64,000 nt of DNA from Gordonia asplenii (GCF_012933505.1 NZ_JABBNB010000011.1:118596-182595), one strand, 5' to 3'. Positions 44,037 through 53,585 are shown, counted from the stretch's first letter. Notes: a model not told the origin generated them from the sequence alone. A program made the numbers and translations.

Positions 44037-44795
44037 TCAGGAGGCCTGCTGCTTGTCTGTGGTCGGCGTGCCGCCGACCATGTCGTCCCAGCGTCGGCGC
44101 GTCGGCGTCCAGCGCTGGTCGAACTTGGCGGCGCGGCGGGCCGCGGCGGCGCGTTTGTCGTCGTCGTAGCGGTGGCGTGCCCACGGCGACGTCGGGCGGG
44201 CCAGCCGTATCGCACCGATCCACACCACCGGCGGCAGAAAGAATCCGATCAGGGCCATCGGATACTTGCCCTTGAGTGCCGTCCCGGCCACCAGCACCAG
44301 GTGCACCATCAACACCACCAGGACGATCCACCGCGCGACGGCCGCAGCCTGGGCGAGTCCCCCGACGTAGACCGGCGATACCCCGACGGCCGCCAGCCCG
44401 ACGCACGCCGCGGCGATCGTGACGACGTTGACCGACAGCTGACCCTCCTGCGACCAGTAGACGTCCTGCAGGCGGAAGATCATCGCGAACTCGTCCAAGA
44501 CCAGCGCGGATCCGACTCCGACGACGATTCCTGACGAATACGTCCACGCCGAGAGCGGTGGCGAACCGAGCGCGACGAAAGCGCCGACGATGAGCAACAG
44601 CAGCCCGGGCGTGGAATGGTGCATGTGGACGCCGCCCGCGCTGACGTTCTTGAACGGCCCGCGTCCGGCCCGAATGAGCCGGGTGATCACCCGCACGACG
44701 CCGAACGTGATCACGAAAGCCGCGAAGCTCAGCAGCAGCGGCCCCTTGTACCCGTCGACGACCTCGACGTTCCACCAGGTCTGCAGCCAACGCAT
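44037..44795 (-). CDS. Conserved integral membrane protein of unknown function
   Basis: The 252-residue protein has about six hydrophobic segments. A conserved-looking loop GGVHMHHSTPG (three His close together) and a following LVLDEFAMIFRLQDVYW suggest a functional polar site inside the membrane domain. The C-terminus is basic and soluble. Homologues are annotated as conserved membrane proteins in mycobacteria, without known role (from memory). It appears monocistronic. Confidence 0.75.
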   Translation of the reverse strand: MRWLQTWWNVEVVDGYKGPLLLSFAAFVITFGVVRVITRLIRAGRGPFKNVSAGGVHMHHSTPGLLLLIVGAFVALGSPPLSAWTYSSGIVVGVGSALVLDEFAMIFRLQDVYWSQEGQLSVNVVTIAAACVGLAAVGVSPVYVGGLAQAAAVARWIVLVVLMVHLVLVAGTALKGKYPMALIGFFLPPVVWIGAIRLARPTSPWARHRYDDDKRAAAARRAAKFDQRWTPTRRRWDDMVGGTPTTDKQQAS

Positions 44796-44869
44796 CCTCC
44801 GATGGTAGGACGCGTGCGGCAGCCCACTCCCCGCTCCAGCCGATGGACAGCGACCTCACAGCCGGGCTG

Positions 44870-45631
44870 CTACATCCCCACCGCCAGGACCGCATCCATC
44901 GCGGCGACTGCGGCGGGGTCGCCGCCGACGCTGACCTCGCCGCCTCGACCCCACGCCCAGCGCGCCAGGTCGTCGACGGTTCCGGTGACCGTCGCGGTCG
45001 CCTCGGCGCCCGTCGACCGCACGCCACGCGCGCCCGCCGAATCGCCGGCTCGCCACTGCCCGACTTCGACGAACCATCGCTGTCCGGTGTCGGCGGCACG
45101 GAGTTCGACGACGGCCCGCGCCTCGTACACCGCGGCGTCGGGCATCCATGCCCACATCACGTCGACGGCGTGGTCGATCACTCCCGTCGCGAGGTCGGGG
45201 GCGATGGGCATGACGTCGATTCCCGCGGTCAGTTCTGCGTCGATGCGGTGCATGGTCGCCTCGTAGGTCTGCATCCGCCGGGTGAAACCGACGGTCTGCT
45301 CGGCGGGCCACCACGACCACAGCGGTTGCTCGTCGTCGTGCGCGGCGAGCTGTTCGACGAGGCGTCGCGTCGCCGCGTCACGGAGCGCGAGCAGTTCTCC
45401 GACCGTCGGCGGACGCTGCGGCTTGCTGGCCTCGATGTCGGGTATGTCGTTGTCGCTCAAGGTGTTTCGCGCGAGAATTTCGGCCCAGAAGTGTTGCACG
45501 TGAACTATGTGCCAGAGCAGGTCGGCGGCCGACCAGTCGGGGCAGGTGGGGCACCGGCGTTGCGGGTCGACGTCGGCGACTGCGTCGGCCAGGCGTTGCG
45601 ATTGCGCGGAGATCACGGCGAGGCGGTCCAT
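44870..45631 (-). CDS. Maleylpyruvate isomerase-family mycothiol-dependent protein
   Basis: The 253-residue protein has the MDMPI/DinB-like helical bundle: CPTCPDWSAADLLWHIVHVQHFWAE near the start and TYEATMHRIDAEL near residue 125, giving histidine and glutamate ligands for a divalent metal. The C-terminal alpha/beta domain (VTGTVDDLARWAWGRGGE) is also usual. Members use mycothiol as cofactor, which fits the mshB gene in this window. The specific reaction is unknown. Confidence 0.85.
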   Translation of the reverse strand: MDRLAVISAQSQRLADAVADVDPQRRCPTCPDWSAADLLWHIVHVQHFWAEILARNTLSDNDIPDIEASKPQRPPTVGELLALRDAATRRLVEQLAAHDDEQPLWSWWPAEQTVGFTRRMQTYEATMHRIDAELTAGIDVMPIAPDLATGVIDHAVDVMWAWMPDAAVYEARAVVELRAADTGQRWFVEVGQWRAGDSAGARGVRSTGAEATATVTGTVDDLARWAWGRGGEVSVGGDPAAVAAMDAVLAVGM

Positions 45632-45668
45632 GATCCCACCCTGCCACGACGGCCCGGCGATGCCTACC

Positions 45669-46739
45669 CTAGGAGAACTCGGCCTCGACCTGAGCGCGGT
45701 CGAGTTGCGGGTCGGTGCCGGGAACGTAGGTCGGGACGGTATGCGGGACCGTCGTGCCGTTCGCGACGCGGCGTCGGGCGGCGGCGAACTCCGGGGCCTC
45801 CCCCATACTCGCGCGCAGACCGTTGATGGCTGTCCAGACCGCGGCGCGTCGGGCCCGACGTTCGATGGGGTTCGGCGGCCGATACATCACCAGCTGGGCG
45901 GCCCATGTCGGCATGGTGTCGCGGATCGCCCAGTCCACGGCGGCCTGCGCGGGGTTGGTGACATTGGCGCCGGTGGCCATCGCGCTGCCGTAGGTCAGCG
46001 CCAGCCGCGGCAGGTACGACTTGAGGCATTCGAGGGTGTCGGCCTTGGTGGCCGGGAGGTCGGTGCCGCCGAGCGCCTGACCGACCCGGACGAACTCCCC
46101 GTAGTAGCCGTCGAGCTTCTTGCCGCGCAACGGGTTCGGATGGTAGATCTCGTGCGCCGTCGCGATACCCCAGACCACCGTCGCGTAGTTCCAGCGCAGC
46201 CAGTCGGGATCGTCGGCGTCGTAGGCGAGGCCGTCGGGACGAGTTCCCTTGATCGTGTGATGCATCGCCCGCACCGTGCGGGCAAGCCGCTGCGCGGTGT
46301 CGGTGGAGCCGTAGGCGGTTCCCATGAAGAAGGCCAGCGAATGACCGAGCCGGATGTTCGCGCCCTCGGGATCGATTGTCGCAGTGGGCATGTGCGACGA
46401 CGGTTTGGCCAGCCGCGAGTGCTGCATGCCCATCCAGAAGATGCTGGGGTCGAGGCGCTCGAGGTACGCGGCGCACTGCAGCCCGAAGATCAGTGCGGGC
46501 GTATGCGAGTGGACGTGCCAGGTCGCGCTGCCCGGGCCGAACCAGCCTGGATCGCCGAGCGGGGCGTCGAACTCCATGCCGCGGAAGAACTTCGACTTGA
46601 CCGTGTCGTCGAAGCGTTCGTTGAGCCAGTTCCCGATGTATTGGTGCGGTAGCGGCGGAAGGTCGGCGTCGAGCAGGTCGGCGACGACCGGGATCCGCGG
46701 CACGCCGGGAATCCGCACGGTCGGCATGGAGATCACCAT
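45669..46739 (-). CDS. Oxygenase MpaB family protein (DUF2236)
   Basis: The 356-residue protein matches the MpaB/latex-clearing-type haem oxygenase family (DUF2236). Blocks include ATWHVHSHTPALIFGLQCAAY, GRxxxTxxAMHHTIKGTRPDG (seen as RTVRAMHHTIKGTRPDG), WNYATVVWGIATAHEIY and the last helix region. ATG 46739 is preferred because GGGAG lies 7 nt before it. It is divergent from a TetR regulator with a gap of 99 bp, so that regulator probably controls it. Confidence 0.82.
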   Translation of the reverse strand: MVISMPTVRIPGVPRIPVVADLLDADLPPLPHQYIGNWLNERFDDTVKSKFFRGMEFDAPLGDPGWFGPGSATWHVHSHTPALIFGLQCAAYLERLDPSIFWMGMQHSRLAKPSSHMPTATIDPEGANIRLGHSLAFFMGTAYGSTDTAQRLARTVRAMHHTIKGTRPDGLAYDADDPDWLRWNYATVVWGIATAHEIYHPNPLRGKKLDGYYGEFVRVGQALGGTDLPATKADTLECLKSYLPRLALTYGSAMATGANVTNPAQAAVDWAIRDTMPTWAAQLVMYRPPNPIERRARRAAVWTAINGLRASMGEAPEFAAARRRVANGTTVPHTVPTYVPGTDPQLDRAQVEAEFS

Positions 46740-46838
46740 CGTCACACTCCCACTATTTGGCAACGGGTGTACCCAGAATAGCTCGCGGCGCGGCAGTCGG
46801 CCAGCGCCGCGCGCCCCGGGTCGACGTATGCTTGGGCG

Positions 46839-47429
46839 ATGTCCAGCCCCACGAGGTGGGCCGGTGTGCCACTGGCCGATCGCCGCGCCGAACGACGATC
46901 ACAACTGGTCGCGGCGGCATTCGAGATCTTCGGAACACAGGGCGAGTCGGGATTGTCGGTCCGATCAGTCTGTCGCGCATGCGAATTCAACTCCCGCTAC
47001 TTCTACGAGAGTTTCGCCGACACCGACGAACTGCTCGGCGCGGTCTACGACGAGGCGGCCGAGGAGATGTCGGCCGTTCTCGAGGCCGCGATCGCCGCCG
47101 CCGGTGACTCGGCGGCCGAGCGGACCCGGGCGGGCATCCGCACCGTGCTGGGATTCGGATCCGCCGATCCACGGCGCGGTCGGGTTCTGTTCACCGAGGC
47201 GCGTACCAACCCCGTCCTCATCGTCCGCCGCGCCGCGACCCAGGATCTACTGCTGAGGACGACATTGGCCGGCGGAGCTTCGCACGACCACCCGACGTCG
47301 AGCCGGGTGCGCGCGGCGATGTTCACCGGCGCCATGGTCGAACTCGCGTTGCAATGGTTGTCCGGCAATCTGGGCGACGACCTCGACGCCGTCGTGGATC
47401 AGGCGGTCGCGTCGTTGGCGCGACGGTAA
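46839..47429 (+). CDS. TetR/AcrR family transcriptional regulator
   Basis: The 196-residue protein has an N-terminal HTH (RRSQLVAAAFEIFGTQGESG ... VRSVCRACEFNSRYFYESFADTDELLGAVYDE) with the typical FYESF/T-type recognition helix. The C-terminal ligand domain is variable. Divergent placement next to the MpaB gene implies that it represses it, possibly with autoregulation. Confidence 0.9.
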   Translation: MSSPTRWAGVPLADRRAERRSQLVAAAFEIFGTQGESGLSVRSVCRACEFNSRYFYESFADTDELLGAVYDEAAEEMSAVLEAAIAAAGDSAAERTRAGIRTVLGFGSADPRRGRVLFTEARTNPVLIVRRAATQDLLLRTTLAGGASHDHPTSSRVRAAMFTGAMVELALQWLSGNLGDDLDAVVDQAVASLARR

Positions 47430-47451
47430 CTGCCGGCTACACGCGGAGAGA

Positions 47452-49218
47452 TCACAACGATCGCTTCAGGCCAACATGATTGGTCTCGTATCCCAGCCTC
47501 GAGTAGAAGGCGCGCGCCCGATCCCGGATCTCATCGGTCGTCACCTGAGCGAGCGTCGCGCCGCGGGCCCGCCCGTGATCGTGCGCCCAGGCCAGCATCG
47601 CCGAACCCAGGCCCGACGAACGCTCCGGCGCCGCCACCCGCAGTCCCTCGATCTGCAATCGCGTCGTGCCGCCCCGAGACAGCCCGGGAATCACCGTCAG
47701 CTGCATCGTCGCGACAATTCGGTCGGCTTCGTCGCGGACCACCGCGAGGTAGTGCGATCCGTCGCGGGCCACGACGTCGTAGGCGGCCTCGTAGACCGCG
47801 TCGTCGTCGATCTCCCTGGTTCCGCCGACCTCGTCGGCGGACAGCAGCGCGACCACATCGCCGACGTCGCCGCGCTGCGCACGTTGCACGCGATAGATGC
47901 GATCGCCGAGTCTGAGCAGTCCGCCGACCGACGACCGCGCACCGGACTGCAGACGGTCGACCAGCAGGTCCAGCCAGCCGCCGACGTTGCGACGCGCCTG
48001 CGGCGTGTCGGGGTAGCGACATCGCAGGTGCAGACCGGACTCGTCGAGGATGAACCACAGCATCACGCCGTCGGTGCGGATGGCGGCACTGACGTACTGG
48101 GCTTGCAGGCTGACGCTGTCGACGCGCACCGGCAGCCGACGCAGGTCGAGCCAGGAGATCGCGAACATCCCGGGCACCTCCGGCATCTCGCCGCCCCACG
48201 GTTCCAGCACGTCCTTGAGTGGCCAAGAGCCAAGGCGCACAGCCTCTCTCACCGCAGCCGCGGAAGCCGCGGGATCGGCGTCGGCCGACTCCAGGACGGA
48301 GTTGGTGATGAACCAGCCGACCGAGTCGTGCCAGGTGGGCTCGTATCGGCTGTGCACGGGGAACACCGCGCGCAGCGGTGATCCGGCCAATTCCCGCGTG
48401 ACCGCTGTCATCGCGGACACGGCGAGGGTCAGCGTGGACACCCCGTCGCCGCGGGCTTGCGCGGAGAACGCGGCGCTGTCGTCGACGTCGAAGACATCAC
48501 GTACTTCCACCCGCTCCGGCTGCAGCTCCGAATCACCCAGCGGCAGCGGGAATTTCGGCATCACACCACCGCTGTCGGTGAGGATCTCGGCCCAGCGGCG
48601 GCGAACGTCGTCGGGCGCGGCGGGCCGTTCCAACAGGGCCCGGGTGTGTGCGACGAACGGTGGCGCGGGTGGCAGGTGAGGTTCCCGGCCGGCGCGCGTA
48701 TCCCCCAGTGCCGCAAGGAGATCACGCGCGATGACAAGCATCGACCACATGTCGACGTGGGAGTGGTCGGCGGCGACGACGACGGTCGGCCCGGCCGCTG
48801 TCTCCAAGACGCACAGCCGATGCGACGGCCGGTTGTACGGCGAACAGGCGACGTCGAGGACATCGCGCAGGGCGTCGTTGACCGCCTCGCCGGGAGCGAT
48901 GTCGTGCTCGGTCCAGCCGCCGGGCCGCACCTCGATCTCGTTGAGTTGCGGGCCGTCGGGGCCCGGGCTGAACGCCGTGCGCAGCGTTCCGTGTCGCGCG
49001 ATCACCGCCAGCCAAGCCGCTGCCAACGCGTCGCGGGAGACGTTCTCGCGCAACCGGAAGGACAACGCCATCCACGATCCGGGCCGCGCGCCCGCGCCGA
49101 CGTGACGCCGCTGGTCGAACGAGACCGGCAGACCGACCCCAACCTGGGATACCGTCACGTCGTAACCCCACAGTCGTCCGAATGGCAGGCGAAGGTGTCC
49201 AACGTTGGTGAGCCGCAT
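47452..49218 (-). CDS. Condensation-like acyltransferase fused to a GNAT acetyltransferase
   Basis: The 588-residue protein has two parts. Residues about 1-430 look like an NRPS condensation or PapA-type domain: SWMALSFRLRENVSRDALAA, HGTLRTAFSP, and an active-site-like motif DHSHVDMWS near 170 (the HHxxxDG position, with the first His replaced by Asp and Gly by Met). Then FPVHSRYEPTWHDSVGWFIT resembles the downstream N/GWF element. Residues about 440-588 are a GNAT domain, with GLRVAAPERSSGLGSAMLAW (acetyl-CoA loop R-x-x-G-x-G) and ARAFYSRLGYE at the end. I know no characterised protein with this fusion. The partner substrate is unknown. Confidence 0.75.
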   Translation of the reverse strand: MRLTNVGHLRLPFGRLWGYDVTVSQVGVGLPVSFDQRRHVGAGARPGSWMALSFRLRENVSRDALAAAWLAVIARHGTLRTAFSPGPDGPQLNEIEVRPGGWTEHDIAPGEAVNDALRDVLDVACSPYNRPSHRLCVLETAAGPTVVVAADHSHVDMWSMLVIARDLLAALGDTRAGREPHLPPAPPFVAHTRALLERPAAPDDVRRRWAEILTDSGGVMPKFPLPLGDSELQPERVEVRDVFDVDDSAAFSAQARGDGVSTLTLAVSAMTAVTRELAGSPLRAVFPVHSRYEPTWHDSVGWFITNSVLESADADPAASAAAVREAVRLGSWPLKDVLEPWGGEMPEVPGMFAISWLDLRRLPVRVDSVSLQAQYVSAAIRTDGVMLWFILDESGLHLRCRYPDTPQARRNVGGWLDLLVDRLQSGARSSVGGLLRLGDRIYRVQRAQRGDVGDVVALLSADEVGGTREIDDDAVYEAAYDVVARDGSHYLAVVRDEADRIVATMQLTVIPGLSRGGTTRLQIEGLRVAAPERSSGLGSAMLAWAHDHGRARGATLAQVTTDEIRDRARAFYSRLGYETNHVGLKRSL

Positions 49219-49269
49219 GGCGGTACCCTAACCGCTGCGGGTTGCAGCCACCCGAGTTAAGGAGCTGAC

Positions 49270-50079
49270 ATGGCGAAATTCGACGTCCCGGGGGCTGTTC
49301 TCGACGTGGAGCTGAGCGACGAAGGCGGCCATCCGGTGGTTCAGTTGCACGGGCTGACGTCGAGCCGGTCGCGCGACCGAGTACTCGACCTGGACCTGGG
49401 GCGGGGTCTGTCGGGGACCCGGCTGCTGCGCTACGACGCCCGGGGGCACGGCCGGTCGACCGGGCGCCAGGTGCCCGACGACTACCGCTGGTCGAATCTC
49501 GCCGACGACCTGCTGCTGCTGCTCGACCACTACTTTCCCGGCGAGCGCGTACACGGCGTCGGACCGTCGATGGGCACGGCGACGCTGCTGCACGCCGCGG
49601 TGAAAGATCCTGATCGGTTCAGTGGTTTGACGCTGATGGTTCCGGCGACCGCGTGGGAGACGCGCATCGCCAAATCCGACGAATACCGGCGTGCGGCCAC
49701 GATCGTCGAAGAACACGGCCTGGAGGCATTCGTCGCCGCCGGACGCGACGCTCCCCGACCTCCCGCCGCGGTGCCGCACGTCACCGGCCCCGACGTCACC
49801 GAGGACCTCTTGCCGTCGCTGTTTCGCGGGGCCGCGCTCAGTGACCTGCCCAACGTCGTGGAGATCGTCCAGATCGATGTTCCGACAACGATTCTGGCGT
49901 GGATCGACGACCCGGCGCATCCGATCTCGACGGCGGTGTCGTTGGTGACGCTGTTGCACAACTCGTCGCTGCGGGTGGCGCGGACACCCGACGACGTCGC
50001 CCGCTGGCCGTCGATCTTGAGCGAGGATGTCGCGCGCAACGGCGAGATGCGCGCGCAATGCGGCAAGAACCGGAAATAG
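49270..50079 (+). CDS. Alpha/beta hydrolase
   Basis: The 269-residue protein starts at ATG 49270 after a good AAGGAG. It has the oxyanion strand VVQLHGLTSSR, the RYDARGHGRST block and the nucleophile elbow GPSMGTA (Ser near 100). The family His would lie near the C-terminus (HPIST or HNSS); its identity is unclear. The substrate is unknown. Secreted protein 5 follows 62 nt after its stop. Confidence 0.87.
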   Translation: MAKFDVPGAVLDVELSDEGGHPVVQLHGLTSSRSRDRVLDLDLGRGLSGTRLLRYDARGHGRSTGRQVPDDYRWSNLADDLLLLLDHYFPGERVHGVGPSMGTATLLHAAVKDPDRFSGLTLMVPATAWETRIAKSDEYRRAATIVEEHGLEAFVAAGRDAPRPPAAVPHVTGPDVTEDLLPSLFRGAALSDLPNVVEIVQIDVPTTILAWIDDPAHPISTAVSLVTLLHNSSLRVARTPDDVARWPSILSEDVARNGEMRAQCGKNRK

Positions 50080-50141
50080 TTAGCAATGCGGAGTATTCTC
50101 GCAAACGGGCCGAAACCGTCTACCGCGAGGTGCACAGACCG

Positions 50142-50570
50142 ATGAAACGCATCGCACTAGTCATCGCCGGCATCGCTGCCGCCGTATTTCTCGCGATCCC
50201 GGGATCTCTCGCCATCCCGGGCACCGCGTCGGCGTCGACGCGCATTCCGTTCCAGCTGAATCCCGCGCCGTTCGGCAACCCCAACGGGAGCTTCGACGTC
50301 CCGCCGATTCACTGTGCCGTCGAGGTCGGCTCAGTGCGCGGCGTCGCCGTTGTGACCGGGACGCAGCGTGGCCGGTGGGGATGCATGTCCTACAGCTGGG
50401 TGCACTGGCGGAACCTGACGAACGGATGGTCGGGGACGGCGAAGATGTCGTCGGGGCTCAACGGATTTCCGCCCGAGACGACGATGCGCACCGGCGTCGG
50501 ACAAGTGGTACTGATGCTCGACGCCAAACCGCCGGTATCACCGGGATTGGCCAGTGTATGGGTGCCGTAG
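50142..50570 (+). CDS. Secreted W-x-N family protein, member 5
   Basis: The 142-residue product begins MKRIALVIAGIAAAVFLAIP, with a Sec signal peptide and likely cleavage after ASA. The mature chain contains two cysteines (PIHCAVE and RWGCMSY), then the core HWRNLTNGWSG, nearly the same as in member 4, and a TGVGQVVLMLDAKPP strand. It lies 34 kb from the other members. It may share a transcript with the hydrolase upstream. Function unknown. Confidence 0.78.
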   Translation: MKRIALVIAGIAAAVFLAIPGSLAIPGTASASTRIPFQLNPAPFGNPNGSFDVPPIHCAVEVGSVRGVAVVTGTQRGRWGCMSYSWVHWRNLTNGWSGTAKMSSGLNGFPPETTMRTGVGQVVLMLDAKPPVSPGLASVWVP

Positions 50571-50600
50571 CCGACTGGCCTCTCGCCGCACCGTCGGCCG

Positions 50601-52403
50601 TCATTTCCGATTGAGGGTTGCGCCGGTATAGACGTCGCCGCCCTTCTTCGGCGAATAGAAGATGGTGTACATGGCCAAGGAGCCATCCGGGTTCACGCTC
50701 AGCTCGGCTGTGGCGTCGGTACACGAGCCGGAGGTGCTGTGTTCGGTGATATTGATCCTCGTGTCGGTCCGGTCGCGTTCTGTCCACGTCGCGACACATC
50801 CGCGGTCCTTGTAGTTCACGGTCGCTTTGAGGGGTTTGGCCGCGGTGATGGTGAGGACCGCATCGCCATAACTCGTGTCGCCTTCCTTGACCTCACCGCT
50901 CCATGTACCGACTATGTCGGCGAGCGTGGGGGTAGTCGGCGTAGCGGCCGTGGATGTGCCTGTAGTCGACGTATCCGTGGTCGATGTATCGGTGGTCTCG
51001 GTTGTCGTTGCCGTCGTCGCGACCGGCGGCGTCGTCGTGGCTGCGGTGTCGTCGCCGGAACGCTTCGGCCAGAGCAGGACTGCCGCGAGTACGACGGCCA
51101 CCACTATCGCCGCTACGACTCCTGCGATGATCGGCGTCCGTTTACGTGACTTGTTCGCGGGTGCCACGGGCTGCCCTCCTGCGGGCGGCCCGGCCCAGCC
51201 GGGCGGTTGCTGTGGAGGATACTGCGGCCCCGACGGTGGGCCACCGAACAGCGTCGGGTTGACCGCGCGTTGCTCGTTTGGCGGTTGTTGGTTGGGCGGT
51301 TGCTGGTAGGGCGGTTGCTGGTAGGGCGAGGGCGCGGGGCCGTGCTCGACGGTGGACCGGTCCTGCCCGTGCCACACGGTGGACTGATCGCCTACCGCAG
51401 GAACGGCCGTCGGGTCGTGCGGCCGGCGAACCGTCGTCTGGTCGGCGCCGCCCGGAGATGTCGTCTGGCCGCCGCGGTCGGGTACGACGGTCGGTCCCGG
51501 TCCGCCCTTGGTGAATCGCACCTGTCCGGCGGTGTCGGCCGGACCGCCCGAGCGCGCCGCCGCCACAGTCGCAGCCGCGACGAAGTCCTGAGAGCTCGGA
51601 TAGCGATCAGCGGGGTTCTTCGCGAGTGCGCGAGCGATGACGTCATCGAGGTCGCGAGGCAGATCGGGGCGGCCGTCGGATACCCGTGGGACGGCATCGT
51701 TGGCGTGCGCGTGCATGATCGCGAGCTGAGTGGTTCGCGGGAACACGACCGATCCCACGAGAAGTTCGTACAGCGTGCAGCCGAGAGCATACTGATCGAC
51801 GGCCGGCGTCAACCGCTCGCTGGTGAGCATCTCCGGCGCCGCGTAGGCGAGGGTTCCGATCATCGTGCCGGTACTGGTCAGTCCCGACGATTCGGCCAGT
51901 GACCGGGCGATCCCGAAGTCGCCGATCAGAACACGCTGGCGGCCGGTCCGCTCCCACCCCGGTGCGACGAGGATGTTGGCCGGTTTGACGTCACGGTGCA
52001 GCATTCCGTGCTCGTGCGCGTAGTCGAGGCCCGCGGCGACCTGCCTGGCGATGTCGAGCGCCCGATCGGTCGACATCGGCCCCTCGTCGCGGATCAGCGC
52101 GGAAGCGTCGGTGCCCTCGACGTACTGCATCGCGATCCACATGACATCGTGTTCAACGCCCGCGTCCTGAACCGCCACGATGTTCGGGTGATCGAGCTGC
52201 GCGGCGAGGTCTGCCTCGCGCCGGAACCGCTGCCGGAACGCGGGGTCGTTGCCCAACGTCGCGGCCAGTACCTTCAGGGCTTGATTGCGCGGTAGGCGCG
52301 GATGCCGTGCCAGGTAGACCGTGCCCATTCCACCCGCGCCGAGTGGTCGGATCACCTCGTATCCGGCCAGCACATCCCCCGGTGCCAAGCGCCGTTCTGC
52401 CAT
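50601..52403 (-). CDS. Membrane-anchored serine/threonine protein kinase (PknE/PknF-like)
   Basis: The 600-residue protein has a Hanks-type kinase domain (residues about 14-275): GAGGMGTVYLARHP, the Lys in ALKVLAA, HRDVKPANILV, IGDFGIARS and APEM. A long Pro/Gln-rich juxtamembrane linker contains repeated YQQPP and NQQPP. One membrane segment (IIAGVVAAIVVAVVLAAVLL, near 415) is followed by a Thr-rich stalk and a small extracellular domain with two cysteines (DRGCVATW and GSCTDATAEL). The activation loop has Thr and Ser residues for autophosphorylation. The ligand is unknown. Confidence 0.92.
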   Translation of the reverse strand: MAERRLAPGDVLAGYEVIRPLGAGGMGTVYLARHPRLPRNQALKVLAATLGNDPAFRQRFRREADLAAQLDHPNIVAVQDAGVEHDVMWIAMQYVEGTDASALIRDEGPMSTDRALDIARQVAAGLDYAHEHGMLHRDVKPANILVAPGWERTGRQRVLIGDFGIARSLAESSGLTSTGTMIGTLAYAAPEMLTSERLTPAVDQYALGCTLYELLVGSVVFPRTTQLAIMHAHANDAVPRVSDGRPDLPRDLDDVIARALAKNPADRYPSSQDFVAAATVAAARSGGPADTAGQVRFTKGGPGPTVVPDRGGQTTSPGGADQTTVRRPHDPTAVPAVGDQSTVWHGQDRSTVEHGPAPSPYQQPPYQQPPNQQPPNEQRAVNPTLFGGPPSGPQYPPQQPPGWAGPPAGGQPVAPANKSRKRTPIIAGVVAAIVVAVVLAAVLLWPKRSGDDTAATTTPPVATTATTTETTDTSTTDTSTTGTSTAATPTTPTLADIVGTWSGEVKEGDTSYGDAVLTITAAKPLKATVNYKDRGCVATWTERDRTDTRINITEHSTSGSCTDATAELSVNPDGSLAMYTIFYSPKKGGDVYTGATLNRK

Positions 52404-52534
52404 GTGCCTGCCTCCAGCTCGCGCGTGCTTTGCGGTATTGAGAATTGAAGCACGTCACCGCCGACGTCGGCCGAATGAACTACGCAACCGGGTCGATGAG
52501 GTCTGCGCCGATCCAACGGCCCGACGGCGCCGCG

Positions 52535-53509
52535 TCACGAGGGCTCGCGCATCACTCCGATATGCCGCACCCGTCCGGACAGGCTCGACAGTTCCTTCGG
52601 CGTCGACCAAGTTTTCAGGCCGTCGGCGCTGTCGGAATACAGGTAGCGGCCCTTCGTGTAGGCGTCGAGGTAGAGCCGCCACTTTCCATTCGGCAGTTGC
52701 ACCACCGCGGGCCCCTCTACCAGCCGGCCCCACTTTCCCGGCGTCACGAATCTGTACGGTCCGGCCAACGACGACGCCACCGCATGCTGGATGATCTTCT
52801 TCGTCTCGTTCTTCGTGAACGCGTGGTAGGTCGATCCGACTTTGACGATCGTGGTGTCGATATGGTCGGTGCCGATGCTGAGAATCGGTGACGGCCAACT
52901 CCAGCGTTGAAAAGAAGAATCGAGCGCGGTCATCAGATACGGCATGAATCCGCCGCCGGTCGACATCGACAGAATGATGCTGACTCGCCCGTCTTCGACG
53001 AACCAGTCCGGCGCCCACGCCTTGGTGGTGAACGGCGACAGCGACGGGCCGTCTTGGAATCCGGCCGATCCGGAGGATCCGAACGGGTTGATCGGGCCCT
53101 TCCCATCGCCCGTTCCGGGCAGGAATGCGCAACAGAACGGGACCGGATAGTCGGTGATGTGAGTCCACGTGGCGAGATCGGTACTGCGCGCGAAGCCGAT
53201 ATTCGCGCCGTTGGCGGTCGTGTAGGTGACGTAGTACGTTCCGTCGCTGTTTCGGAAGATACTCGGGTCACGCACATATCCGTCCGGAGGCCGATACGCC
53301 CCGAGGTGGACAGCCGCGTAATCGGTGCCGTCGCCGGATTGGTAGACGTCCATGTCGCGGGCGCTGGTATTGCTGAAGCCCACGACGGTGTAACGCCACG
53401 GCGATGTCGGAGCGGCCCCAGCGCTTGCGGGAGATCCCAGGAGCAGTCCGGCGATGGTGAGCAGCGCTGCGGTTACGACAGGATAGGCTGATCGCCTGAC
53501 AATCGTCAC
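52535..53509 (-). CDS. Secreted glycoside hydrolase family 43-type protein
   Basis: The 324-residue protein has a signal peptide (MTIVRRSAYPVVTAALLTIA..., cleavage near ASA or AGA) and a five-bladed beta-propeller pattern. Blocks include YVRDPSIFRNSDGTYYVTYT (catalytic base Asp region), STDLATWTHITDYPV, KAWAPDWFVEDGRVSIIL and LVEGPAVVQLPNGKWRLYLDAY (general acid Glu region). GH43 enzymes act on arabinan or xylan, and in mycolata could act on arabinogalactan-type polymers. The kinase gene follows downstream on the same strand. Confidence 0.82.
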   Translation of the reverse strand: MTIVRRSAYPVVTAALLTIAGLLLGSPASAGAAPTSPWRYTVVGFSNTSARDMDVYQSGDGTDYAAVHLGAYRPPDGYVRDPSIFRNSDGTYYVTYTTANGANIGFARSTDLATWTHITDYPVPFCCAFLPGTGDGKGPINPFGSSGSAGFQDGPSLSPFTTKAWAPDWFVEDGRVSIILSMSTGGGFMPYLMTALDSSFQRWSWPSPILSIGTDHIDTTIVKVGSTYHAFTKNETKKIIQHAVASSLAGPYRFVTPGKWGRLVEGPAVVQLPNGKWRLYLDAYTKGRYLYSDSADGLKTWSTPKELSSLSGRVRHIGVMREPS

Positions 53510-53585
53510 CGCTGAAGTATGGGCCGCAACATGCGCACCATCAATAACTTGAGCACCAGGGGTACCAGATCGTTATGGTCGACGC

